Positions 50,440 through 61,849 of a stretch of 64,000 bases of DNA are shown piece after piece. How positions within the stretch are numbered: position 1 is the first letter of the stretch; every line of letters starts with the position of its first letter. The stretch comes from Cryptomeria japonica (lineage: Eukaryota; Streptophyta; Pinopsida; Cupressales; Cupressaceae): positions 809,879,069 to 809,943,068 of the forward strand of contig NC_081414.1 of the NCBI RefSeq assembly GCF_030272615.1, in the 5' to 3' direction. The position numbers and the translations under genes were made by a program. The notes under the pieces are model-generated. The model worked only from the letters and a program-made list of their open reading frames with translations. It was not told the origin of the DNA and searched no databases.

Positions 50440-52904
50440 ATTGCATCTATGGTATAGCCTCAAGCCTTATTCTTATCATCTGAACCTTCTTTCATATCGA
50501 TTTTCCACTTGTAATTGTGTATTTTGTACCTTCCAACCTATCTATGTTGAGTTTCCTTTTTCTACTTGCATTTGCTCCTTCTCAACTCTTTCTCATCTAC
50601 TATCCTCCATAGATTCATTTCCCATTCACATATGTCATCCTCATTACTTAATGACACATCCCTCTCAGCTTCTTCTTTCAAACTATTGTCTTCAACAAAA
50701 TCATTCAAAGATTCAAAAATATCAACACTATTTAAGGACTGAAATATTACCTCTTTATCTTCTACATTTTTGACAACCTCTGTCTTAGTGCAACCTTTTC
50801 CATCAAGTTTGTACTATCATTTGCATTTTCTTCTCCATGATATTTTCCATCCACAAGAACTCTAAAAGGTCCTATAACTCTTCAAAACTCTACAACTTCT
50901 GTATTCTCATGCTTGACTTCTTGATTTTCAGCCATGGATACCCTTGTCTTTCCATTTTCATTTGTTCCTTTCATACCATTTGTAAAACATGTTCTTGCTG
51001 CAAATTTGATTTCCTTGACACCCACAAACTCAATCTTCTCTTCACATCTTCCATTCATTTGAAGTATTTTTCCACCATCATAACCCACAACACTGCTTTC
51101 AACTATCACACGCTTGGCCACTCACACTTTGTTTTCCTTAGTTTTGGGCTGATGTCTTTTTATTTCTGCACTTGTTCTCCTTAACCCATGGTCTGATTTT
51201 TGCCTTGTAGGATCTTCTCTATGTTTCCTTTCTTCACAAATTATCTTATGTTCTTGGTTCCCCTTAATATCTACTATGCCTTTCATCCTATGGGTATCTT
51301 GGCTAGCAGCAACATTATTGAAAAAACCTCCTTCTTCACACTTTAACTGCTTCTTTTCACCAGCTAGTTTCCTCTGCCAATGTGGTATCCTATAACCATG
51401 ATCCCAACCAAAATTTGGAAACTCTTTTCTATTCTCTTTTTTAACGAGAATATCTACACATTTTGTTTCACTTTTGCAAATAAAGTTAACACTCTCATTA
51501 CTACTTACCTCTGCAATAAACTGTTATCATGATTCTCCTTCATTACTGTCTTCATTGCTTATCAATTTCTCCACTCTGAGAAATTGTTCATTTGCAACAT
51601 CTCTCTTCTTTTTCACCTATTGTTCCCATTTGCTTCCACCATTGACTTCTGGGATTTCTAACTCTCCCTCTGCATAAACATCTTTTCCTACATCCACACC
51701 ATCCTCTAGGGCATTATGATACTCTAAGACATAGCCAAAGTGATCCTTCTCATGCTGGTATATTTCAACATCGACCTCATCTTTATTTTCAGAAGTGTTA
51801 CAATGGCCCTTTGCTACAAATTATTGTTTTGTATCATCCTAACATACTACTATACATAACCTGTCTTCTCTCTTTCTCATCTTCAATTCTTTCTTTAGGT
51901 GATTCTCTTGCCCCATCTCTCATCATCTTCCAAGTCTCATTCATGACCTTCCCTTTTAGGTTTCTCAGACATGCAACCACATAATTAAACACAACATTAG
52001 AAAATAAAACAAGAGACCAACATGTCTCCCAAAGTACCTCCTTCATGGACACCATCCTTTCTTGTTTTCTTCCTCTTTTGAGTGCTTCTTCATGCACTAC
52101 TTTACATTATTTATTACTTTCTTTTATGTTCCCCATAATGAAAACTTCTTTTACTTCTTCCTTGACATGATTCTCACTACACAACTTTCTATTGTTCGAA
52201 CCTTTTCTATCTTCTCTCTTCATGGCAGCCATCTTCTCCCCTCTTTTTTTTCTTGACAATCTCCTTTATAGGCCACTTTATCTTTTCTATCATTGGCCAA
52301 ACCCAAAAATATTCTTGGCTTCTCTCCTCAAGACTTTCCATCACCATAATCTTATGTTACAAGTGCGACTATCATTGCACCAAAAGATCGACCTGTTAAT
52401 TCCCGATACAACCAATAGACCTATAGAATCCACACGAGGTGGTTGAGTCATGTCTCAAATTTGAGTGTTGTGCTATATAACACAAGGAGAAGAAGGGCAC
52501 ACACCTTGCAACAATCCCCCCTAATGCAAGCAAGGGGTTTGAACTTGTGACCAAGATTTGATACCACTTATTATAAGTGTGGTTGTTGTTGCACCAAAAT
52601 ATTGACCTATTGATTCCCGATACAACCACTAGACTTATAGAATACACATGAGTCATTTAATCCATGTCACAAATTCTAGCATTGCACTGAACAATAGAAG
52701 GAGACCAAGGGCGTACACCTTGCAACATCTTATACTTCTCAATATCTCTTCTCAAAGTTGCCATTTATTTTTCAAACTCTGCATCTTTCTTTTTCATCTT
52801 TTCTTTCTTTGTGTCTCTCTCCTTGAAACCCTCTCTTATAGAATGTTGTTGCATCTTAAAATTTTCCTTCTTGTCTTTTCTTTTGAGACTTTCTTGTTTG
52901 TATG
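50440..52904 (-). pseudogene. Element E internal region, charged frames of unknown function
   Basis: Broken minus-strand frames encode lysine/glutamate-rich sequence, for example MAKRVIVESSVVGYDGGKIL (from 51121), a segment DVEIYQHEKDHFGYVLEYHN (near 51740) and SLKRKDKKENFKMQQHS (near 52870). The last continues directly, past the gag-only insertion, into 57144-57340 and up to a primer site at 57356-57370. It may therefore be the gag side of an old LTR element. No zinc knuckle, protease or RT was recognised. Before the inversion the frames continued into what is now 8562-8955. Confidence 0.45.
52360..52740. repeat. Two diverged direct repeats of about 200 bp
   Basis: TGCACCAAAAGATCGACCTG (52376) and TGCACCAAAATATTGACCTA (near 52590) start two copies that share ATTCCCGATACAACCA and a later ACACCTTGCAACA. 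They interrupt the element E frame. A GGTTTGAACTTG phrase near 52528 recalls a pol III B box, but no insertion duplications were found. Confidence 0.6.
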
Positions 52905-53371
52905 TGTGAGATTTTGAGAAGATCAAGAGGCAATGGAAAGCACAAATAAGAGAGAACAAAATAGATGATAGAAATAAATTGTATTCTATCAAGATTGAAA
53001 ATATGATCAACTGGATCATTAAGCATTCATTACATACAATGAATATGAGCCTTCTTATATAGGCAAGGCTATATGGATATGTGAGCACACAAACATGACA
53101 TGTGGCTCAATAAGAAATAAGGCTAGGTAGGAAATAGGTGTGGTAGGTAGGAGAAACAATATAATATTCCACATGAGGTGGATCACCCACTGAATGTGGA
53201 GTGTAACAACAAGATCACACCATAAAAGGTGGAAATTCTCCTACACACACTATCCCAATGTGGCACAAACACCCAAGTGTCTCATACCCAAACTACTATG
53301 AAATGCATGTACCTAAGTAAACTTAAGTAAAGTGTAATAATATCCATGATGAATAATTATTTACACCAACA
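52905..53371 (-). repeat. 3' LTR of the gag-only element (467 bp)
   Basis: It starts TGTTGGTG (53371) and ends AATCTCACA (52905) on the minus strand. The TATA box CCTATATAAG lies at 53054-53063. It matches 56697-57143, which is about 20 bp shorter. Confidence 0.92.
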
Positions 53372-53380
53372 CCCCCCCTT
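53372..53380 (-). other. Polypurine tract of the gag-only element
   Basis: AAGGGGGGG on the minus strand directly precedes the 3' LTR. Confidence 0.8.
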
Positions 53381-53989
53381 AAGTGCAACTTAGGGGAATG
53401 CACTTAAGTCTACAATGCAACTAAGCAATGCAAGATGGGTCTAGGCTATGAGGCCATGTTAGGTACCCATGTATAAATGCAAATGCATGAAAACCAATGC
53501 AATGAAATCTCTCACAAAGTGGGGAAAGAGAGAAAAACCCAATGGGAAAAAACCTTCCCCCAAAAGAGAGATGAAAAACTAGATACAAAGAACTCTCATA
53601 GAAGTATGTGAAGGACAAAACCCCATGTGAGGAAAAAGTCCCCCCATATGAGAGAAGAAGAGAAGCTAGGAAGCCCCCCCTCAATGTTGAATCTACACCA
53701 ATGATAGAAGCTCGATGTATGAAGAAACTGCTCCACGAACATCGAACCACATTCCTCCCCTTAGGAAGAAACAAAACCAAAGGTGTATCCATAAAGTCTC
53801 CCCAATCATGAAGGGAAGATGTATGAAGAAAACTCATGATGAAAGGAATCTTTGAAAACTGATCAAGTGTCCCCATGTCGATGTTGAAATATACCCCCTC
53901 CAAAGGGTGGTAAACTATGCCACACTGCTGAAAAAGGCACCCCAAGATCTAGTGGAGATGGATGTAGAACATGTCCCAAAGACTCACAT

Positions 53990-55872
53990 TTCTCCTCAAA
54001 AGCTAAAGAGACCTCCTCCAACTATTGTACATAAGTATCCACAATCATGTCAACCTCAAAAGAATGATCATGTAGAGAATGAATAAGAGGGTTAGAGTGT
54101 TCCCTCACAACAATCGAAGAAGGATCACCTTCATCAAAGAGAAGATGAATGTCATCAATGATGTGTCCCAAATTTGCAATGTAGGATTCCACAAACAAAC
54201 CTGCAATGTCTGTCAAGTAATCATCCCATGAATTTGAAGCTGGAAGACAATGAATATCCTACTGTAGTGAATCACATGAAGGAAAAACCATCACACTATC
54301 TGCATCATCAGGTACAATAGGTGATGTGATATCAATATGAGAAGATGAAATACAAGGCTCGAGATCGGGGTCACATGTGAGAATCCCCATGTTCAAGTGC
54401 CCAAAGTTCTCCTCAAAATCTGAACCATCACAAGAAGTGTGATCATCATGTGTAGAATCATCAAATATGAAATCATCATCATCAACAAAATCTGAAAAGG
54501 AGTATAACCGAGATGCATGATCAACCACCCTAGTCGCAATGATAGCTCTAGTCTCCAATTCTCTAATGAAAACTGTCTTAGGTGTGAACTACACAACTCT
54601 CTTAGTTGCACCATGTGTGATTTGATAGATAGAAAGGAGATTATTTGTCAAGTGGGGTACACACAACACATTATTGAAGGAGTTATCCCCAATGTCAATA
54701 GACCCTTTCCCAATCACATCCATGTATGTATGATTGCCCATCAAAATCTGCCGCATGGTGCAAGGCTCAAATGTAGAGAACATAGACTACGAAGATGCCA
54801 TATGATGAGAAGTCCCTGAATCTAGAAGCCATCTCTCTGAATCATGACTGATAGTAGCACATAGAGCTTTTCCTTTTCTTGTCCCAAAAGAGTGAGTCTT
54901 CCCACTTGTAGAAGCCATGAATGCTTGGTCTTTTCCTTTTGAATGTGAGGAAGTCGAAGTTGGTGAATCATCCTTCTTGTAGACATTAGGCAAATCAATG
55001 TTATTCTTTTTGATGATATGTGTGAGCTCATCAATCTTTTTAAAATGGCAATGACGCTCCTCATGACCAAACTTTTTACAATAGGCACAAGTAGGTTTCT
55101 CCCTCTTTGGTGAATTATCCCTCTTGGAAGAGGATGTATCTTCTTGTTGTGGAGAAGATGGTGCTTTGTCCTTAGGCTTTGATTGCCATTTCTTCTTGTT
55201 TGAGTTGTCCTTTCCTTGATTTCCTTTGTTCTCTTGATTTGCTACTAATGCTTGAGACTTAGAAGCCTTAAGAATGCCCATGCTTATCAACTTAGTTTGT
55301 TCCATCATCAAAATTTCATTGAAAGCATCAAAAGTAGGCATTGTGTAGCTTGAACCCATTGTCATCCTATGGGTTTGGAAACTATAAACAAATGCTACAT
55401 ATTCTTGTGGAAGCTTGCCTATCAAGTTGAATATCAATTGAGTATCCTTCTTATCAATGCCACAATCTTTGAGTTGTGCCCTCAACTCATTTGCCTTAGT
55501 GACATAATCTTGTATAGTATCAAAGTTCTTGGGATCAAACATGGTGAGATCACTATCAATATGATATCCCCTAATCTCATCATCTTGACCATACAAGTCT
55601 TGAAACTTTTTCCAAGCATCCTTGATTAGAGTACACTTCTCAATATGAAAAATGAGATCCTTTGATACATACTTTCTTAAGGTACCAATTGCCATGATAT
55701 TTTTAGTGAGCCAATTCAAGTGACCAACTGGATCAACCTTAGGATCAGTTGGAGCAACAATAGTTCCATCAATGTAATGAGTTAGTCCTTTTTCCATAAG
55801 TTTACTCCATGCATCAATTTTTCAAGTAGCATAATTATGAGGAGTTAAGAGAGGAAACTTAGAAGAACCCAT
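53990..55872 (-). pseudogene. gag: Gag-protease frame of the non-autonomous element
   Basis: The likely start is ATG at 55870-55872 (MGSSKFPLLTPHNYAT). A TGA near 55822 stands where Trp is expected, before KIDAWSKLMEKGL. The Copia gag domain follows, with QDYVTKANELRAQLKDCGI, then the zinc knuckle CAYCKKFGHEERHC (near 55080) and protease motif WLLDSGTSHHMASS (near 54810). The same frame runs on through stops at 54784, 54586, 54256 and 54020 (all TAG, Gln expected) into an acidic tail (DFVDDDDFIFDDSTHDD). No pol domain follows. The tail is unlike known domains. Confidence 0.85.
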
Positions 55873-56683
55873 AGCAGCAAAAAGGAAGGAACACAAGAGC
55901 ACAAAAGCACAAGAGACACCCCCCCAAATTAACTCAATCAAAGTACCCCCCAAAAATGATGATTTTGCCAATTTATGTAGTGCGTGTACAATAGGCCACT
56001 TGAAAAACAAGGCTAAGTGGACTTCTGATTCAATTTACAACTTCTCAAAATGAGATCTAAGAGACTTCAACAAATACTGCTAGTGATCTAAACTAAGATC
56101 CAAGCAAAATGCAAGTACCAAATATGCCAAAAATGGCCAAATAATGAAAGTACAATTTCTACTTAAAATTACTACAAACAAATGGCAGATTATGAAAGTA
56201 GATTAAAAAATATGCACTTTCAAAAAAAATGGCACCTGAAAAGGAGTCCATATGAGCCCAAATGAAGCCTCCAAAGTTGTAAAAACTGGGATTTCACGAT
56301 TTCCAAAAAACTTGTATCCAAAAAATAGAAAAATCCCACACCATTGTATAGATCACAAAATTCTACCCCAAAACAAAAAAAATTGCTTGAAAAAAGGAGT
56401 TCGGATGAGTGAGATATCGCTATTTGAAAATCACCTGCAAAATTATAATTTTTGGAAAATTTCCGTCGTGGCTTCAAACTTCAAATGCCTCTAGATTTGG
56501 CCTCTGAAGTCTAATTTGGATGAAAAAAAAGGAAAAACTGACTTTCTTGGACCTCCTCAATCTAATGATAACCTCATATTTGATCCATCAAGCTTCAATA
56601 AAAACTTGCAATAGAAAGATCCAAAATGCAAACCCCAAATAGCATTGAATTTCTCTTAATTAGCAAACCAATGACACTCTAAT
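55873..56683 (-). other. Leader of the gag-only element, no gene seen
   Basis: About 800 bp between the gag start and the primer site. Only short frames are present. Confidence 0.6.
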
Positions 56684-56696
56684 GGCTCTGATACCA
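56684..56696 (-). other. Primer-binding site of the gag-only element
   Basis: TGGTATCAGAGCC on the minus strand touches the LTR end directly. It matches initiator tRNA-Met. Confidence 0.9.
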
Positions 56697-57143
56697 TGTG
56701 AGATTTTGTTAAGATCAAGAGGCAATGGAAAGCACAAATAAGAGAGAACAAAATAGATGATAGAAATAAATTATATTCTATCAAGATGAAAAATATGATC
56801 AACTGGATCATTAAGCGTTCGTTACATACAATGAATATGAGTCTGCTTATATAGGCAAGGCTATATATATATGTGAGCATACAAACATGACATGTGGCTC
56901 AATAAGAAACAAGGGTAGGTAGGAGAAACAATATAATATTCCACATGAGGTGGATCACCCATTGAATGTGGAGTGTAACAACAAGATCACACCATAAAAG
57001 GTGGAAATTCTCCTACACACACTATCCCAATGTGGCACAAACACCCAATTGTTTCATACCCAAACTACTATGAAATGCATGTACCTAAGTAAACTTAAGT
57101 AAAGTGTAATAATATCCACGATGAATAATTATTTACACCAACA
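56697..57143 (-). repeat. 5' LTR of the gag-only element (447 bp)
   Basis: It matches 52905-53371 apart from a deletion of about 20 bp. The TATA box lies at 56846-56855 on the minus strand. Confidence 0.92.
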
Positions 57144-57355
57144 TATGGCGCTGCATATTTCTTTCTCTTTCTCGACTTCTGGATACCTCACCTAGGGCTT
57201 CCCTCATTTTCTCTTGCCTAGTCTTTTGGAAACCATGTTATTCCTCTGAACCTGGCAATCTATAATGCACAAAGCTACAAACCCAAATCTATGAACATCA
57301 AATTACAATTTCCACAATCAATGACTATAACCAATATTTCTTGCCCAGATCTTTT

Positions 57356-57370
57356 GGTCTCTGATACCAA
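57356..57370 (-). other. Probable primer-binding site of element E
   Basis: TTGGTATCAGAGACC on the minus strand resembles the tRNA-Met primer site and is followed by plus-strand TGATGG, a possible LTR end. The other end of this LTR was not located. Confidence 0.55.
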
Positions 57371-57371
57371 A

Positions 57372-58494
57372 TGATGGAAGTGCCAAATTGAAACCCCAAA
57401 CACACATTCCACACACAAGGCATAATGATAAGAAGTTAAACAAAACAACTAATTCTATAAGCTTCCTATTAGAACTATGATAGGAATCGAACAACAAATA
57501 ACCAAATTCCATGATATAAACATTGAGTGGTCAAATAGCACTATGTTTACATAAACACCAAGAAGCAACATGATCAATCAATCCTACAGAATCTAAACAT
57601 AAAAAAATTAACTTTATTATCACACATCATATGATGTGGGTTACATTCATAATAGATGACTACATTAAAACATTTGGCCATACACTTGTTCAGACAACTT
57701 CCATTTTGCATTCTGCTAGGCTTCTGTAACTCACCCACAATTTTGTACTTCTTTTCTATCTCTTCACAACTCCTCTTCTATTGTTCTCTCTCACGTCTCC
57801 GACTCTCTCATTTTACCTCTTTCTTTCCTCTTTACATTCTTTAACAATTACCGATCTTCTAACTTGTTACCAGTTCAAGTTATTGGCATGTATTCACCCA
57901 ATGGTATCCTCCTTTGACACGACCTCTTGTCTTCCATCTTGGACCCTCTAACACAACTTTCTTTTTTATTGTTCAACCTTCCATTTATGCTATAATTGTT
58001 CTAAAATATATATTTCTCCCTCTTCCAACTTGATCAGGCTCACTCTATCTATGAGTTGGGACTTTCCTTCCTATCCAAATCGAACTTGACTATTCAACCT
58101 CTATGGCCTCATCTGACCAACCAACCTTTTATCTCTGTTTTCCTTTTTTATCTATGGTCTTAGTTTCTTCCAACTACTCAATCACTTCTGACCATTCCAT
58201 TACCATTTGTAACTAACTGTTTTCAAATATTCATTAATCATTCATATTATTTTCAACTTCATGTTGATGTGGCAATAGGATCTATGTCTAGAAAACTAAA
58301 ACTGATAATACGACTAAATGAGTCAATTAGAGGAAACAACTCAGTGCTCTTACATCAAGGGGAGATAATGAGAAGATGAGATGTTTGGGAAAGGAGAATG
58401 TGAAGTGGATTGATAAATTGAGTATTTGGATTTTGTAGAATTTTGGTATGGGAGCTGTTAAAATTATTGTTGTTGTTGATATGTTGCCATCAAT
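57372..58494. other. Possible element E LTR and end of Copia C internal region; no gene seen
   Basis: The left part may be the 5' LTR of element E. The right part (from about 58260) resembles the non-coding end of a SIRE-like Copia element before its polypurine tract. The boundary is not visible. Confidence 0.4.
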
Positions 58495-58509
58495 GACAAA
58501 GGGGAAGAT
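58495..58509 (+). other. Copia C polypurine tract
   Basis: CAAAGGGGAAGAT after GCCATCAATGA directly precedes an LTR start TGTTGC, as in Copia B. Confidence 0.75.
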
Positions 58510-59767
58510 TGTTGCAAAGTTGATTAGAATGATCTATTAATGTGCTATCATTGATGTCAACATATTTTGTTTGTGATTAATGACTAGTTGATATAATTGA
58601 TATTGAGTTCTTTGTGTAGTTGTACTAAGAGATTTTCTCTACACATCTTCTATATTTTACATTTATTCATGCAGTTTGGATATGTTATTTTGCAATATTT
58701 AGAGATGTTATATATATTCTGAATTTGTTTCTCCAGATTGTTGTGCTAAGGAAGTTGTATTTACCAGTATACTTGACATTGTTTCCATATGAAATGCATG
58801 CTCCACATTTGTTCACATTATGGTTTTTGGTGTTGTAATTTTGGAGTTAATTTGATAATATCCTTAGCTTCATTCTATTTAGTTGGCACATGTTCTCGGG
58901 CTTCAAAAGCATACTTTCAAAGTTTGATGGTGTTTGCTCTAGGTTTTTCTGACCTCAAGTGTTTACACTTCATATTATTGCTCTTATGATTATGGATTGT
59001 TGTATAACATGTTTGATATTTATTTTTCTCTCAATTAAGATGTGCTATGGTGCACGTTACATTCTTTTCCACTGTAGGAATTTTTATTACCAAACTAATT
59101 TGAATTGTGTTCAGTTAAGATGTTTAGTCAACTTTGGAAGACTTTGCATATGTGAGGATGATATAAATAGAGGTTTGTGCGAAGATACAAACATGTGGAT
59201 GGGTGTTGTGAAATAAAATGAAATGCAATGGTGTATGAAAGATGATCTATCTCCTTGATTGTTTGATAACTGCTATGTGAGTTCATGAAAAGTGTTGAGC
59301 AGAGTGAAATTTCATGTGTTATCTATCATAAGAAATGACCTAAATGTATCTACAGATCTTATGGTTATAGAAATGCATCAGCGGTGGATTCTTTCTCTTT
59401 GATTCATCTTTGTTTTGTTTGTGACCCCTCAAAGAGTGAGCCTCTCTTTCTTTTGAGTAGTGATCCCTTTGGCAGTGACTCTTTCTTGTAAAAATTACCT
59501 TAACCTGTGTCAACCTAATAGGTGTTCAAATATTGAGAATAGCATTCTCTATGGTTTTTCCCCCTAACAAGGGTTTTAATGTAAAATTTAGTGTTTCATT
59601 GTGTTTGGTGTACTCTTTTATCATGCTCATAGCTTTATGTGGATTAAGTGTAAAATTTAAGTTGTTGCAGATATGATTTAAGGGAATAGACTTAAGATTT
59701 ATTTATACAATTGATTCACACACACCCCCCCCCCTCTCAGTTGTCTTGTGGATTAGAACATTCAACA
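58510..59767 (+). repeat. Copia C 3' LTR (1,258 bp)
   Basis: It starts TGTTGCAAAG and ends CATTCAACA, with inverted TGTTG/CAACA ends. The C-run and CTCTCAG context near 59725 is as in related LTRs. No primer site follows, so it is a 3' LTR; its partner is not in the window. Confidence 0.75.
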
Positions 59768-60180
59768 AGATCTAGAAGATCTAGAGCTCGCGATATAGAA
59801 ACAACCATTGATTAAAAATTTAGACTATGATGCCAAGACTTACAAAATATTATTTACATGAGATAGATCGGTCACTAGGCCAAAAGGCTCAATTTTGAAT
59901 GGGGCAAAAGACATAAAGTCATGACTAAAAGGGGGGAAACCACCTATATTAGGAAACACAAAATTATAATGCAAGCTTAAGACCAAAGCTAAGGGTTTAG
60001 AGTTTAAGGCATGTAAACACAGACTTAGCTTATTCATAGGTTTTTAGGACCAAAGGGCAACAAAATTTAGGGGTGGCTCCACAAAATTTTTCCTTCCAAG
60101 TTTGACATTTTTTTTTTTACAATAGAAATTTTAAAATATTTCACTTCCATGAAATTTTACGAATTAAGTGGCATTTTATT
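59768..60180. other. No gene seen
   Basis: AT-rich sequence between the Copia C LTR and the Copia D remnant, with only weak short frames. Confidence 0.4.
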
Positions 60181-61800
60181 AACAATAAAAGAATGAATGA
60201 AAAATAGTGAAGAATTGCTAGAACAAGATTTTGCATCTTGGGAAAATATAAGAGGAAAAATGTTAATTTGTTTTAGGGAAATGACTATCATTCCAAAACA
60301 AAGCATAGAGATGATTCTAGTCATAATTATAGAGGTGTGGATTATGGTCAGTGATTTTTCTATGATTTTTAGGGAAGAAATAAGAATTATAGAGGTAAAA
60401 ACTGATGTAGAAGCAAAGATATTGGTAGGTTCAAAATAAATGTTCAATATTTTTAGTGTAATAAATTTGGCAATTATAAATCTAAATGTTTGCATAAGAA
60501 ATTTACTCATAATATTGTAGAAGATACACAAAATCTATTTCTTTCTTGTTTGAATACAAGTTCAAATGAAGAGACTTTATCATATATTGATTTTGACTGT
60601 TTCTCACATATGACTTCTAATGAAGACATATTTATTAATTTGGATGAAACAAGTAATTATATTGTTGTATTGGAGGATAAAAAATCACATAGCACTAAAG
60701 AAAAATGAACTATAGAAGTAGAAAACACAAATCATAATATTACATATACTTATGATACTTTTTTAGTTTCTGTTTTATAATAGAGCTTATTATCAATTAG
60801 TTAGATGATTGAGTAAAATTGTCACTTTTTAAAAAAAATCAATAAATGTATAACAAAAGATAAGTCACAACAATTAGTTAGATGCATTGGTTGCATGAGC
60901 GTAGATGACTAGTGATTCTATGTTTCCTTTTCATTTATCTTCAAGCAATTAGTTTTTGAGTACTATAAAAGTACATGATAGTTAGTTATGGCATCAAAGA
61001 TAAGGACGTCTCAATTTTGAATGTTTTCTTTTGCTTAAGAAGAAACATATAGTTGGAGGATTATCTTTTCTTAATAATAAATAAGAAATTTGAGAACAAT
61101 ATTTAATTGGAAGACAAAAAATAAACTAGAAAAATGTGATTGATTTGTCTAGAAGGGCAAGAGGAGCTCTTGAAGTTATTGGTATTGATTTATGTGGTCC
61201 CATTACAACTCTCTCACTAAATACATCCAAGTATTTTCTGACTTTCATTCATGGTTTTTCTTGTAAAACTTGGATCTATCATTTGGTTGATAAATCATAA
61301 TTTTTTGATAAGTTTGTTGTTTTCAAACAATTAGTTGAAAAGTCAATGGGTCCTTGGTCTGCTAGAGAAGTTGAATGGCTCCAAATGAGCCCACCAAGGA
61401 TTAAGCCTTGCTGGGTGCAAGACTCAAACATCATAAGGGATGAGGCCGGGATTGTGCCCCAGGCTAATTTGGTAGAATGAATACCCCTCAGTCCTTGACT
61501 CTTAGCCGAAGAGGTTTCAAAATATAGGCTCATGCCTCTGGGGGCTAAAACTAATTTGTGAAGGCCCTCACTAGGCTGGTGTGCTTGCAGACTTTGTGCC
61601 TTTACTGGACCATCATACTCGCAGGCCTAAACCTCCATAAAAAAGAAATTAGTTGAAAAACAAGTGGTCAATTCATTGAGGTCATCAGATCAGATCAGAT
61701 ACTAGATTTCTGAAGAATAATTTAATAAGTTTTAGAAAAAAGAACAGCATAGCTAATTGTTTTTATAACCATGGCAGGTAACGTAGAGATTCTGTGCAAA
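60181..61800 (+). pseudogene. Copia D remnant (gag knuckle, protease, integrase), split by a SINE
   Basis: A knuckle-like stretch NKFGNYKSKCLHKKF lies near 60460-60510. A protease-like FDCFSHMTSNEDIFI lies near 60595. Integrase text RRARGALEVIGIDLCGPITT runs from 61150, and after the SINE it resumes with VVNSLRSSDQ and SEE...FNKF near 61670-61730. Stops are frequent and no LTR was found. Confidence 0.75.
61342..61645 (+). mobile_element. tRNA-derived SINE of about 304 bp
   Basis: Perfect 13-bp duplications AATTAGTTGAAAA flank it (61329-61341 and 61646-61658). Near its 5' end, TGGTCTGCTAGAG (61355-61367) resembles a pol III A box. GGTGCAAGACTC (61414-61425) matches the B box form GGTTCGAGACTC at 10 of 12 positions. 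It ends with a short A-rich tail CATAAAAAAG. The family was not identified. It splits an integrase frame. Confidence 0.75.
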
Positions 61801-61849
61801 TTGTATCCTACTCTCAACGTTGACGAAGCATAAAAATGGGCAGAGTTTG

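Larger units (their letters stand above)
52905..57143 (-). mobile_element. Non-autonomous Copia-like element with gag and protease only (TR-GAG-like), 4.2 kb
   Basis: LTRs, a primer site, a polypurine tract and a gag-protease frame are all present. There is no integrase, RT or RNase H between 53372 and 55872, although both ends are intact. TATG flanks both ends (52901-52904 and 57144-57147), one base short of the usual five. Movement would need enzymes from another element. Confidence 0.85.

Noticed and set aside
53421-53945. 174-codon minus-strand frame in the gag-only element
   Set aside because: It is in a different frame from gag, rich in Phe and Ser from low-complexity CCCC/GAAA sequence, and lacks any domain.
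58480-58495. CCATCA as the far end of the element E LTR (to pair with TGATGG at 57372)
   Set aside because: The phrase belongs to the conserved sequence before the Copia C polypurine tract; the match is too short to support an LTR end.
61279-61533. Minus-strand frame across the SINE
   Set aside because: It spans the SINE insertion junction, so it is a chance frame.
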